NCBI RefSeq assembly: GCF_000368625.1
Contig: NZ_KB849575.1
Location: 115,435 to 179,434, forward strand
Direction: 5' to 3'
DNA: 64,000 nt
Source of the DNA: Acinetobacter schindleri CIP 107287
GTDB taxonomy: Bacteria > Pseudomonadota > Gammaproteobacteria > Pseudomonadales > Moraxellaceae
The notes below the pieces were generated by a model. That model had not been told where the DNA came from, did not search any database, and saw nothing but the letters and a program-made list of their open reading frames with translations. Numbering within the stretch: the stretch's first letter is position 1; each line of letters begins with the position of its first letter. Below are positions 11,295 to 20,166 of this stretch, in pieces. Both the position numbers and the translations under genes were made by a program.

Positions 11295-12332
11295 ATTAAA
11301 CCTGTACAAATGACTGCTGATGCCCAAAATTCATGGATTGACCCGGAAACAAAACAAATTACCAATACACCAGGTTATCTATTCAGAGTAGGTGACTCTA
11401 CTACCGAGAAACTCAAGATTGAACAAGGTCGCTTATATAATGATTATATGATTGCTGGTAAAGAGCGTTTTTATAAGGTTTTGACCGGTAAGAGTGTGAG
11501 TTATAACTTAAATGAGAGTGAAAAACGTGAGCTAGGTCTGTGGCAGCAAACCGGGGGAACACTGAATTTTGCTGGTACGATGGATCTTTATAAAATCTAT
11601 CCAATCACACATTTGGACCGAAGGGTTTTCACGACTCAAAATAATGTAAGAAATCAAGAAAATTATTTTTTCCCGCTTTATGGAAATTTAAAATTTACCT
11701 TAACAAATGATTCAAACAGAATAATTAATTTGGGCATTGTGATTGATGAAAATGGTGATATTCGTACGAATATTAAACCTGCTACAGCAAAAGTTGATGA
11801 ATGTAGTGCTGAATACAATCCATCTACAATGCAAACAACCTATTTGGTCGAGGATTCTGAGGATACGGATGCGGTAGAAACAGTACAACAATATCGTATT
11901 GGAACCGTTTCACGTGCCTTTGTACCTGCAGCTGTGAGAAAGAAAACAGACAATACACTTTCTATTCGTATGGTTTTCGCTAATGAGGAATTAGGCGATT
12001 TGAACGGTGCTCTCATTGGTATGAATTCCACCATCAAGACCTCAACTGATGGTTCTTCCGAATCCATAGTGGTAGGGGGAGCATTAGTGAATTTGACTGA
12101 TTTATTTAATGTGAGAGTAACAGGTGACGGTACGAATACTCCTAAACCGACGATCAGTTTGACAGACTCTGAAGGGAATACGGTAAAATGGGCAAATAGC
12201 TTTGCTAGCTTTAGCCAAGTTTATGGTAAACAGAATCCTTCTGATGAAAGTGTTAAGAGATTATCCAAACTTGCAGGAGGTACAGTTAGCCTGACCGCTG
12301 CTGAATGCTATAAAGTAAAAGCGAAATCCTAA
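11280..12332 (+). CDS. Unknown protein, 5' end removed at the IS junction
   Basis: The reading frame runs out of the right end of the insertion sequence, so the original start and any signal peptide are lost. A GTG at 11280 lies inside the IS inverted repeat, and the first ATG is at 11310; neither has a Shine-Dalgarno. About 340 residues remain and the frame is undamaged, which suggests a recent event or continued use. I recognise no family. The composition (Thr, Asn, Ser and Asp rich, many short beta-strand-like stretches, only two cysteines) suits an exported or surface protein. A terminator follows. It is most likely a pseudogene in the functional sense. Confidence 0.6.
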   Translation: MQQSRIKPVQMTADAQNSWIDPETKQITNTPGYLFRVGDSTTEKLKIEQGRLYNDYMIAGKERFYKVLTGKSVSYNLNESEKRELGLWQQTGGTLNFAGTMDLYKIYPITHLDRRVFTTQNNVRNQENYFFPLYGNLKFTLTNDSNRIINLGIVIDENGDIRTNIKPATAKVDECSAEYNPSTMQTTYLVEDSEDTDAVETVQQYRIGTVSRAFVPAAVRKKTDNTLSIRMVFANEELGDLNGALIGMNSTIKTSTDGSSESIVVGGALVNLTDLFNVRVTGDGTNTPKPTISLTDSEGNTVKWANSFASFSQVYGKQNPSDESVKRLSKLAGGTVSLTAAECYKVKAKS

Positions 12333-12346
12333 TATAAAAAATTCAA

Positions 12347-12376
12347 TAAAAAACCAGTCGCATCGACTGGTTTTTT
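12347..12376. terminator. Bidirectional terminator
   Basis: AAAAACCAGTCG / CGACTGGTTTTT with loop CAT; shared by the truncated gene (+) and the phospholipase D-like gene (-). Confidence 0.9.
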
Positions 12377-12415
12377 ATTATTTGGTTCAGCTATTTTTCC
12401 AGACGGGCCATGTTG

Positions 12416-14014
12416 TTACATGAACCCTTCAAGCGGAAGCCAAGACACAAACTTTAATAGGGCTTTTTGATGCCATTTCATTTTCGGTTCTTTGGTCAAA
12501 GTTTTAATTTCACCATTCGGTTGCTGGATCTTCCAGTTGATATTCTGATTGGCATCTAATACCAGCTTATAAGCATATTTACTTAAGTTCTGATCCATGG
12601 TTTTATGCACAGCTTGTGCTAAGGAAGGGCTATTGAGTAATACACCAATCTCTGTATTTAGATAGGCTGAACGCGGGTCAAAGTTAAAAGAACCAATAAA
12701 TACCTGTTTCTCATCTAAGGCCATCAGTTTTGCGTGTAAACTGGAACGACTCAGACCTTTCAAGCTCACTTTAGCCTTGTCAGCAATTTCCTTGGTATTG
12801 GCATTCAGGTTTGCTGCATCTGGCGCCGCTAGAAATTCGTACAACTGTACATCATGTTCCAGTAAATCTTTACGGTACTTAGAATAAAAAGCATGCACAA
12901 CAGGAACGTCATTGGCTTTATAAGAATTGGTGAGTACTCGAATCTTTATATCTTTTTGAGCCAGACTTTTGAGCCGTTCTGCACCTTCTTTTTCTGGTAC
13001 AAAATAAGCAGAGACAATATCTACACTTTGTTCAGGTTTTTCCAGATGCTGTAACAACTGGAAATTCAGGTGTTCTTCTTTTTTTGCCTTGGACTTGATC
13101 TTGGTAGGCGGGTCTTTGACTACTTCTGCTTCAACCCAATCCAGCTGGATATTATGATCAAGCCATTTATCAAAAGCCTTAGACCTGTTAGCTAAGTCGA
13201 GGTAGTTTTGTACTCGTGGGTCATCCTGATGTGCTTTTAGCTGCTGTTTAAGGCTTTCAAAGCGTAGGCTATGGTGACGTGGATTAACAATATTCCGCAC
13301 TGGATAGGCATAGTCATCATTCCAGTATTCATCAAAGGAATGGATAATCTCATCTGAGGCAGCACCAACCAGCAACACATCTACATCGGAAAATTGATAG
13401 GCATCACTTACATTGTAATACTGATTACTCATATTACGTCCGCCAATCAAGGCAATCTGATTATCTGCAATAAAGCTCTTGTTGTGCATACGACGATTGA
13501 TACGTTTCAAATCCAGTACCATATCCATGGCACGATGCTGGCGGAAGCGATAGGGATTATATAAGCGAACATCGATATTTTGATGCTGATCCAATGCCAG
13601 ATAAATGCCTTCCATCTTCTTGGCATTGTTGTCATCAATCAGGAGGCGGACCTTTACTCCACGGTCGGCGGCCTGAATAATGCCATTTAAGGCCAGTGCG
13701 CCAATCCGGTCATTGTCCCAAATATAATATTGCAGATCTAAAGTCTGCTCGGCCTTATGAATCAGTTGCATACGGGCTGCAAGTGCTTCAAGTGGATCAT
13801 AGAGAACATGATATCCAGTCAAACCTAGATATTGATCACGTAAAGGTTGAACAATTTTAGCCAGGGAAGTCTGTGAAGTATCAGTTTCAAAGGCAGTATG
13901 TGAAGGTCGTTCTACCTGCGGAGGAAGCGTGCTGCAGGCAGGGATCCCCAGAACAAGGCTCAAACCCAGTAAAACAGCAGATTTATATGGAGTATTACGT
14001 CGGGAAGTGACCAT
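12416..14014 (-). CDS. Phospholipase D-family lipoprotein (cardiolipin synthase ClsC-like)
   Basis: Two HKD motifs of the PLD superfamily are present: HNKSFIADNQIALIGGRN and HAKLMALDEKQVFIGSFNFD. ClsC/YmdC-type enzymes join phosphatidyl groups to make cardiolipin; substrate use here is inferred. A lipobox LGIPACS follows a hydrophobic stretch, predicting a lipoprotein anchored in an envelope membrane. I prefer the start at 14014 (MVTSRRNTPYKS), which gives a compact signal peptide; an ATG 12 codons upstream (14050) is also open. About 532 aa. It is divergent from the metallophosphoesterase gene. Confidence 0.85.
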   Translation of the reverse strand: MVTSRRNTPYKSAVLLGLSLVLGIPACSTLPPQVERPSHTAFETDTSQTSLAKIVQPLRDQYLGLTGYHVLYDPLEALAARMQLIHKAEQTLDLQYYIWDNDRIGALALNGIIQAADRGVKVRLLIDDNNAKKMEGIYLALDQHQNIDVRLYNPYRFRQHRAMDMVLDLKRINRRMHNKSFIADNQIALIGGRNMSNQYYNVSDAYQFSDVDVLLVGAASDEIIHSFDEYWNDDYAYPVRNIVNPRHHSLRFESLKQQLKAHQDDPRVQNYLDLANRSKAFDKWLDHNIQLDWVEAEVVKDPPTKIKSKAKKEEHLNFQLLQHLEKPEQSVDIVSAYFVPEKEGAERLKSLAQKDIKIRVLTNSYKANDVPVVHAFYSKYRKDLLEHDVQLYEFLAAPDAANLNANTKEIADKAKVSLKGLSRSSLHAKLMALDEKQVFIGSFNFDPRSAYLNTEIGVLLNSPSLAQAVHKTMDQNLSKYAYKLVLDANQNINWKIQQPNGEIKTLTKEPKMKWHQKALLKFVSWLPLEGFM

Positions 14015-14151
14015 GGGCTGGTCAGCCTTGGAGCGGGGAGCATTCGTCATATGAATCTAAGCGTGATAAATTAGGTTTGAGTATAATTGCCAGCTGTGAA
14101 AAGATAAATACAGAGCAGAGAATGTACTAAAGAACTGGACAAGGCGAAATT

Positions 14152-15162
14152 ATGGGGAATATCGATTCCGTGATCTTATATTTCTATATCGGAATGGCGA
14201 TTTTGGCGCTGTGGTGTATATCGCAGGCGTGGATCAGTCAGTCACATACCCAGACGATTCATCCCTTTAAAGCCTTTACCCATCTGCTCGCTTATTATCT
14301 ATCTTATCTACTGATTCCTTTATTTTTCTTTAGTATTTATGGCGGTTTTAATGGATATTATTCCATTCATGAGGCAGTATTTATCTGTCTGCTCAGTGGG
14401 GTACTGTGTTATGCACGTTTTATTGAGCCGCATTTAATCCAGATCAAGACTACTCGTTATCAGATTAATACTGATAAAAAAATGCGGCAACCTGTTCGTA
14501 TTGCTTTAATTGCGGATTTGCATATTGGTTTATTTTCTGGTCATGAACGTCAGCTAAAACAAATTGTACATAAATTAAATCAGCAGCAGCCTGATTTGGT
14601 AGTGGTCGCAGGTGACTGGACCTATGAACCGGAAGATACCCTGACCCAAGAACTCGCCATTCTGCAGGAAATTCAGGCACCGGTATATTCTGTGAATGGT
14701 AACCATGATGAGCAGTACCCGGGACCGCCCATTCAAGAGTTATTACATACTGCTCTAGTAAGCAATAATGTTATAGATATTGAAGGGCAAATTGTTGAAT
14801 TTGATGAATTTCGCCTGGTGGGTATTGGTGATCTCTGGGCGGGTAAAGCGGATATGCGGTTCTTGCCAGAGTTGCCGCAAGATAAGCCCTGGGTGATCCT
14901 GTCACATAACCCGGATACGGTAGACATGGTGCCGAAATTGCCAAGCCGGCCATTGATGCTTTCTGGACATACGCATGGCGGGCAAGTGGAATTACCGTGG
15001 TTGACGGACTATGTGATGAAACGGGTGTCAATTCTCGGACATAAGCGCGGCTTATATCGACATGAACATGCCGATGTATTTGTCACTGTCGGAACAGGTC
15101 TGGTGGGTGTACCTTTCCGTTTTCGTGTACCACCCACCATCGATATCATTGAGTTGATATAA
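14152..15162 (+). CDS. Membrane-anchored metallophosphoesterase (YkuE/YaeI-like)
   Basis: This is a calcineurin-type dinuclear metal phosphoesterase. The motifs in order are ADLHIGL (D-x-H), VVAGDWTYE (GD-x-x), NGNHDEQ (GNHD), ILSHNPD and SGHTHGGQ. The first roughly 95 residues carry three or four hydrophobic segments, so the catalytic domain is tethered to the inner membrane. In this family YaeI is linked to phosphodiester hydrolysis and LpxH-like enzymes to lipid A; the substrate cannot be set from sequence. 336 aa. Confidence 0.88.
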   Translation: MGNIDSVILYFYIGMAILALWCISQAWISQSHTQTIHPFKAFTHLLAYYLSYLLIPLFFFSIYGGFNGYYSIHEAVFICLLSGVLCYARFIEPHLIQIKTTRYQINTDKKMRQPVRIALIADLHIGLFSGHERQLKQIVHKLNQQQPDLVVVAGDWTYEPEDTLTQELAILQEIQAPVYSVNGNHDEQYPGPPIQELLHTALVSNNVIDIEGQIVEFDEFRLVGIGDLWAGKADMRFLPELPQDKPWVILSHNPDTVDMVPKLPSRPLMLSGHTHGGQVELPWLTDYVMKRVSILGHKRGLYRHEHADVFVTVGTGLVGVPFRFRVPPTIDIIELI

Positions 15163-15184
15163 ATGATTTGGCGGATTTCAGTAT

Positions 15185-15625
15185 CTAGCCAACCATCCAG
15201 ATAATTAGCAGAATCAGAAGAATAATACCTGCAATGATCCAGATCAGATGCGGTCCATTTTTTGCAGTGACCGGTTCAGCGACTTTTTCCTGTAACTCTT
15301 GGGTCGACTCTGGAATGGGTGGGCGGGTAGCATGATCTTGTGTAGCACTTGCAGGGATGGAGACTGCAATAGAGTCGGTTAGCGCTTCAGTCTTCAGCTG
15401 TGGATTAATGGTGACATCATCACTAAATCTTGCGCCTTGTGTCTGTACCTGTAAGGCAGCATCATGCTCCATCACGATCGCGGCAATCACTTCAAGCGCC
15501 TGCTGTTGGTCTAATGGCGTATGTTGAACAATATATTGGATGGCTTCGGTTTTCTTATCTTCTTCCAGTAAGACCACAATATGAACCAGCTGGTCTTCGG
15601 TCAAATATTCGATTGGATCCTGCAT
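15185..15625 (-). CDS. Tail-anchored hypothetical protein
   Basis: A 146-aa protein with a soluble, acidic N-terminal helical part (residues 1-60), a low-complexity Pro/Thr/Glu linker, and one C-terminal transmembrane helix (about 124-145), predicting a cytoplasmic head anchored in the inner membrane. A good AAGGA Shine-Dalgarno precedes the ATG. I do not recognise the family and no function is proposed. Confidence 0.75.
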   Translation of the reverse strand: MQDPIEYLTEDQLVHIVVLLEEDKKTEAIQYIVQHTPLDQQQALEVIAAIVMEHDAALQVQTQGARFSDDVTINPQLKTEALTDSIAVSIPASATQDHATRPPIPESTQELQEKVAEPVTAKNGPHLIWIIAGIILLILLIIWMVG

Positions 15626-15721
15626 ATCTTATCCTTTTCGTTATGAATCCGTTTCTGTATTGTTCCGTAAATAGAGGAGGAGAAATAGCAGTTTTTTGTT
15701 GCACACCAAATTTCGGAAATA

Positions 15722-15751
15722 AAAAAGCCAGTGCATTCACACTGGCTTTTT
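15722..15751. terminator. Terminator of the MHS transporter gene
   Basis: AAAAAGCCAGTG / CACTGGCTTTTT stem-loop downstream of the minus-strand transporter gene at 15769; nearly symmetrical. Confidence 0.88.
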
Positions 15752-15768
15752 AGAGGGTAATCCTAGAA

Positions 15769-17076
15769 TTAGATCTGATTGTTTACATCATCATTCTTGG
15801 TTTCACGAATCAGCAGGAATGCCAACAGTGACAGGATAGAGGCTGCTGTCAGGTAATAACCCACGGCAGATAAACCATATTGTGTTGCCAGCTTGGTTGC
15901 GATTAAAGGCGCAAAAGATGCACCGAAGATGCCTGCCAAGTTGAAGGTCAAAGCGGAACCTGTATAACGTACTGAAGTCGGGAAGATTTCAGACAATACG
16001 GTACCAATTGGGCCATAAGTTAAGCCCATGATCGCAAGTCCGATACACAGGAACAGGAATACGATAACTGTACTGCCTGATTCAAGCATGTCGGCAAAGA
16101 AGATACCGAAGATCGCAGAAACGATACATACACCGATTGAAGTCGCTTTACGACCGAACTTTTCTGCGAATACAGCAGATAATGGAATGAATGCAGCAAA
16201 GCATAGCGTTGCAACTAATTGCAACTGAAGAAATTCTTCACGTGAATAGCCTAGCTGCTTAGTACCCCATTGCAGCGCAAAGACAGTTGTTAAGTAAAAT
16301 ACAACAAAGGTACAGATAGCTGCAATTGTACCCAGTACTAACATTTTAGAATGTTTTTTAAATACTTGAACAAAAGGTACGTTTACTTCTTTTTGCTTGT
16401 CCAAAACGTTCTGGAATGCAGGTGTTTCATGTAGTTTTAAACGAATCCAAAGACCTACAATAACAAGAAGCGCACTTGAAATGAATGGAATACGCCAGCC
16501 CCAAGCCATGAAGTCAGCTTCAGACATCAATGCACCGAGCGTCAAGAATGAGCCAGTTGCCAGGATAAAGCCAATTGGTGCACCCAGTTGCGGGAACATA
16601 CCATACCAGGCACGTTTACCTTCAGGTGCATTTTCAGTTGCAAGTAAGACCGCACCTGACCATTCACCACCCAGACCAAGGCCCTGACCTAAACGGCATA
16701 ATGCCAAAAGCAAAGGCGCTACAATACCAATTTGAGCATAAGTTGGCAGTAGGCCAATCGCTACAGTAGACAGTCCCATGGTCAGCAAGGCAGCGACCAG
16801 AGTAGCTTTACGACCAATTCTGTCGCCGAGGTGACCAAACAATGCCGCACCGATCGGACGCGCAATAAAGGCAATTGCGAAAGTCGCAAGTGACTGGATC
16901 GTTGCGGTCATTGGGTCTGTACTTGCCGGGAAGAACAAATAAGGGAAAATAATGACAGCGGCAGTGGCATAAATATAGAAATCGAAGAACTCGATTGTAG
17001 TGCCTACTAAACTCGCTGTTAAAACGCGGAATTTTGAGTTTTGTGCTGGCTGAGCAGCAGAATTTGACGACGCCAT
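15769..17076 (-). CDS. MFS transporter, metabolite:H+ symporter (MHS) family
   Basis: A 435-aa twelve-helix major facilitator. The MHS hallmarks are TLVGTTIEFFDFYIYATAA at the N-terminus, the loop motif GHLGDRIGRK between TM2 and TM3, and LGQGLGLGGEWSGAVLLATE. Relatives such as ProP, ShiA and KgtP move osmolytes, shikimate or dicarboxylates with protons; the substrate is not predictable here. Monocistronic with its own terminator. Confidence 0.9.
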   Translation of the reverse strand: MASSNSAAQPAQNSKFRVLTASLVGTTIEFFDFYIYATAAVIIFPYLFFPASTDPMTATIQSLATFAIAFIARPIGAALFGHLGDRIGRKATLVAALLTMGLSTVAIGLLPTYAQIGIVAPLLLALCRLGQGLGLGGEWSGAVLLATENAPEGKRAWYGMFPQLGAPIGFILATGSFLTLGALMSEADFMAWGWRIPFISSALLVIVGLWIRLKLHETPAFQNVLDKQKEVNVPFVQVFKKHSKMLVLGTIAAICTFVVFYLTTVFALQWGTKQLGYSREEFLQLQLVATLCFAAFIPLSAVFAEKFGRKATSIGVCIVSAIFGIFFADMLESGSTVIVFLFLCIGLAIMGLTYGPIGTVLSEIFPTSVRYTGSALTFNLAGIFGASFAPLIATKLATQYGLSAVGYYLTAASILSLLAFLLIRETKNDDVNNQI

Positions 17077-17218
17077 GAATGACCTTACACTTACTAAAAA
17101 TAAAAGAACTTAGTTTTAAAAGCGTAATCTTTTTAAAAAAGGCGTAATTTCTTAAAAAAACAACTGCAATCTTCTCAATTCAACTCGCTCAGGGTCACTG
17201 AAATGGAGAATGAGAGGA

Positions 17219-17863
17219 TTAAATCACGTAAAGATAGATAGACAGAAAATGTGATCCTGCGCCTATCAATACAAAAATGTGCCAGATAGCGTGCGTATAT
17301 CTTACTCTTTTTAATGCATAAAACAATGCACCCACCGTATAAGCAAGTCCCCCAATGATGAGAAAGGTTAAAGATTGTACTGATAAATATTTTTGCATAT
17401 CATCAATAACTAACAGTGCAAGCCAGCCCATTGCGAGATAAGCAAACAGGGAAAGTTTCTGAAAACGATGAATGAAAATGAACTTGAATAGTGTTCCAAG
17501 GACAGCAATGATCCATAAAGCAATCAACAAATACTGGGCTTTGGCCGTTGGAATGGCAATTGCCAGAAAGGGGGTATAAGTACCGGCAATCAGATAATAG
17601 ATCGCAGTATGGTCAATTTTTTTATAGAAATAACGTCGGTCTGCAGTTGTGGCCATGTGATACAGCATGGATGCAGAAAAAAGTACAATCATGCTCAGTG
17701 CATAAACCCATAAGCCAATCCATTGACCCGTACTAAGATAAGAGCCTTTAATCACCAGTAAAATACCGGCAATTACTGACAAGGCAGCACCTACACCGTG
17801 ACTGATGTAGTTGATGCGCTCTTCGACAGCATCATAATCCTGGAGTAGTGGTGCATTTGACAT
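17219..17863 (-). CDS. PAQR / hemolysin III family membrane protein
   Basis: A 214-aa protein with seven predicted membrane helices. The conserved family residues are ERINYISHGVGA near the N-terminus, SMLYHM, KKIDHTAIYYLIAGTYTP and HAIWHIFVLIGAGSHF; the His/Ser/Asp set forms the predicted metal site. The biochemical role of bacterial members is poorly defined. The start at 17863 fits an AAGAAG Shine-Dalgarno; a longer frame to 17905 is not supported. Confidence 0.88.
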   Translation of the reverse strand: MSNAPLLQDYDAVEERINYISHGVGAALSVIAGILLVIKGSYLSTGQWIGLWVYALSMIVLFSASMLYHMATTADRRYFYKKIDHTAIYYLIAGTYTPFLAIAIPTAKAQYLLIALWIIAVLGTLFKFIFIHRFQKLSLFAYLAMGWLALLVIDDMQKYLSVQSLTFLIIGGLAYTVGALFYALKRVRYTHAIWHIFVLIGAGSHFLSIYLYVI

Positions 17864-17964
17864 AGTTATCATTCTTCTTAAATATACAAATGTATAGTAA
17901 TTCAATTTTGCTTTTAGGGTAAGAACATTTACACTTTAACGGCAATTCATTTCAGGTTTCTTTT

Positions 17965-19185
17965 ATGTCCATTTTGGCTTCTCTCTCGGTTCAAGAACAG
18001 CAATTTCTGGATACTTTCCAGCAAGCTATTGAAACAGATCAATTTGATCGTCTGATTTTAAGTCAGTATAAGGGCGAACTGGAACAACTGGAGAAAATGA
18101 CCTTACGCGTCATTTGGCTGAATGAGCAAAAAGTACTGAGTTGTCTGTACAGATATAAAACCCAGGACGTCACTAAAAATTATCCTTTAATTGAGGCTTT
18201 GTCTCAGGTCACTGAATTATTGGCCTGTTGCAAGCAGGCCAATCTCATCACTACAGCCGAAGAATTGCAGCTGAAAAAAAACAAGAAAAAAATCATGCTG
18301 ACCCGCAGCAAAACTCAACCTGTCGTTAAATCCAAAACTGCTGAACAGGGCCATGACCGGGTCAAGCAGCGTTATGTGGATCAGGACAGTGTGTTTCTGC
18401 AGCATCTCGGCATTACTGATCAGCAAGGTCAGGTCATTCCGAGCATGGCGCGCAAGTGGAAACAGATTAACAAGTTTGTGGAAATTTTCTCGAATGCGCT
18501 TTCGCAGATTAAAGCCTCTCAGGAAGGTCTGCAGGTAGTAGATTTTGGTTCAGGTAAGGGCTATCTGACTTGTGCCTTGTATGACTATATGCAAAAGCAT
18601 GGACAGACACCGTGGGTGACGGGTGTAGAACTGAATCCGAAAATGGTCGAGTTTTGTCAGAAGGTGGCAGACCAATCCCAGTTTAACCAGCTCGATTTCT
18701 TCCAGGGTGATGTGCGCACCTATGAGCCTGAGCATCTGGATGTGATGATTGCCTTACATGCTTGTGATGTGGCCACGGATTTTGCCATTCATACCGGCAT
18801 TCGTCTGAATGCGCAGATCATCATGTGTGCCCCATGTTGTCACAAGGAACTACGCCCACAGTTACAGGCGCCAAAAGTTTTGAGTCCAATGCTGCAATTC
18901 GGGATTCATGCGGGCCAGCAGGCAGAAATGCTGACAGATACTATTCGTGCCTTGTTGCTGAAAGCCTATGGTTATGAAACTAAAGTATTCGAATTTGTTG
19001 CGCTTGAGCATACCAGTAAAAACAAAATGATTCTGGCGGTGAAGCGCAAGGACGATCAGGAACCGGATCAGGACGTGCTGAATCAGATTCAGGCTTTGAA
19101 AGAGATGTATGGGATTCAGAAACACTCCCTTGAATTATTGCTCAAGGATGAATGGGATCAACAGGGGATTGGTTGTAAATGCTAA
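17965..19185 (+). CDS. Class I SAM-dependent methyltransferase (Methyltransf_32-like)
   Basis: The SAM-binding motif I is VVDFGSGKGYLTCALYDYM (about residues 190-208), followed by an acidic motif VTGVELNPKMVEF. A conserved APCCHKELRPQ segment typical of the GSTCD/Methyltransf_32 group comes later. The N-terminal roughly 110 residues are helical and basic and may bind nucleic acid (inference). 406 aa. The substrate is unknown; RNA is a plausible guess only. It overlaps the next gene by 7 bases, so the two are probably one transcript. Confidence 0.82.
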   Translation: MSILASLSVQEQQFLDTFQQAIETDQFDRLILSQYKGELEQLEKMTLRVIWLNEQKVLSCLYRYKTQDVTKNYPLIEALSQVTELLACCKQANLITTAEELQLKKNKKKIMLTRSKTQPVVKSKTAEQGHDRVKQRYVDQDSVFLQHLGITDQQGQVIPSMARKWKQINKFVEIFSNALSQIKASQEGLQVVDFGSGKGYLTCALYDYMQKHGQTPWVTGVELNPKMVEFCQKVADQSQFNQLDFFQGDVRTYEPEHLDVMIALHACDVATDFAIHTGIRLNAQIIMCAPCCHKELRPQLQAPKVLSPMLQFGIHAGQQAEMLTDTIRALLLKAYGYETKVFEFVALEHTSKNKMILAVKRKDDQEPDQDVLNQIQALKEMYGIQKHSLELLLKDEWDQQGIGCKC

Positions 19186-19610
19186 ATCATGCTGAGCTAA
19201 AAATTGTTGCAGGCACTTGGGCCGAGCTGGCTGCCGCAGCCAGACTGATTCGCGAAGCTGTGTTTATTCAGGAACAGCATATTGCATCGGAAGATGAATG
19301 GGATGCAGAAGATAAGCTGTGCACCCATTTTGTGGCTTATCTGCATGATCAACCGGTTGCCACAGCCCGACTATTAACAAGTAATAGTATCGGTCGTGTT
19401 GCAGTACTGAAATCAGCGCGTGGTTTCAAGATCGGTCAGCAGTTAATGCAGGCAGTGATTGACTATGCATGCGCTGAAGGACGGCAGTTTATCAAACTTT
19501 CCTCTCAAGTCCACGCTATCGGCTTTTATCAGGTTTTGGGTTTTCAGCTACAGGGTGATGAATATCTAGACTGTGGAATTCCACATATCGATATGTATTT
19601 ACAACTTTAA
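19179..19610 (+). CDS. GNAT-family N-acetyltransferase
   Basis: A 143-aa single-domain GNAT protein close to the YjcF/ElaA type. The segment IREAVFIQEQHIASEDEWDAED is the characteristic N-terminal motif, VAVLKSARGFKIGQQLMQAVID is the acetyl-CoA pyrophosphate loop (R/Q-x-x-G-x-G/A-like, here RGFKIG), and FYQVLGFQLQGDEYLDCGIPHIDM is the C-terminal part. The acceptor is unknown. Translationally coupled to the methyltransferase. Confidence 0.87.
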   Translation: MLNHAELKIVAGTWAELAAAARLIREAVFIQEQHIASEDEWDAEDKLCTHFVAYLHDQPVATARLLTSNSIGRVAVLKSARGFKIGQQLMQAVIDYACAEGRQFIKLSSQVHAIGFYQVLGFQLQGDEYLDCGIPHIDMYLQL

Positions 19611-19628
19611 AGATTCATTTTCAGATAT

Positions 19629-19659
19629 AAAAAAGCGAGGCATGAACCTCGCTTTTTTT
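19629..19659. terminator. Bidirectional terminator
   Basis: AAAAAAGCGAGG / CCTCGCTTTTTT stem-loop between convergent genes. Confidence 0.9.
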
Positions 19660-19670
19660 ATCGTAAGATC

Positions 19671-20012
19671 TTAATGATCATGTGCACCATGTTCGGTATC
19701 CATATGGGCATGTTCATCTGCTGACATATGCTGTTCTTCAGCAGCTGTTGATTGCGGTTCAGTACCTTGTTGAGCTGCTGCACGTGCTTCACGATCTGCC
19801 TGAGCTTTGGCAATGGCTTCTTCTGACATGGTTGGGGCATTTTTAAATGCGTGTTGCTGGGTATCCTGTTTCTTCTGCTGGCTTGGCATGTAGTCCGGTT
19901 CATTGCTGACAGCTAACCAGAAGATAAACATGAATATACCACCAATTATGCAGAAGATAATCAGTGCTCTCCAACCCCAAGGCGAATTTTCAGGAGTATT
20001 TTGATCAGACAT
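19671..20012 (-). CDS. Small single-TM protein with His-rich tail
   Basis: A 113-aa protein with one transmembrane helix at residues 14-36, then a helical, Ala/Gln/Glu-rich region, and a histidine- and acid-rich end (HMSADEHAHMDTEHGAHDH is the last 19 residues). With the helix N-terminal, the tail is probably periplasmic, where it could bind Zn, Cu or Ni. That binding is inference. Family not recognised. Confidence 0.72.
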   Translation of the reverse strand: MSDQNTPENSPWGWRALIIFCIIGGIFMFIFWLAVSNEPDYMPSQQKKQDTQQHAFKNAPTMSEEAIAKAQADREARAAAQQGTEPQSTAAEEQHMSADEHAHMDTEHGAHDH

Positions 20013-20120
20013 GGTATGAACCCAAAGAGGATATAGAATCTATGTTACTTTATAACATAGATTGGCTGAAAAGCAGACTGGATTTGCACTGTAAAATATG
20101 ATCATTTTTTCAGTAGACTT

Positions 20121-20150
20121 ATAAAAAGAGGAGCTGAACGCTCCTCTTTA
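20121..20150 (-). terminator. Terminator of the fad operon
   Basis: AAAGAGGAGC / GCTCCTCTTT stem with a T tail on the minus strand, 17 bases beyond the stop of the multifunctional fad gene. Confidence 0.9.
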
Positions 20151-20166
20151 TTCTGTGCGAATTAGA

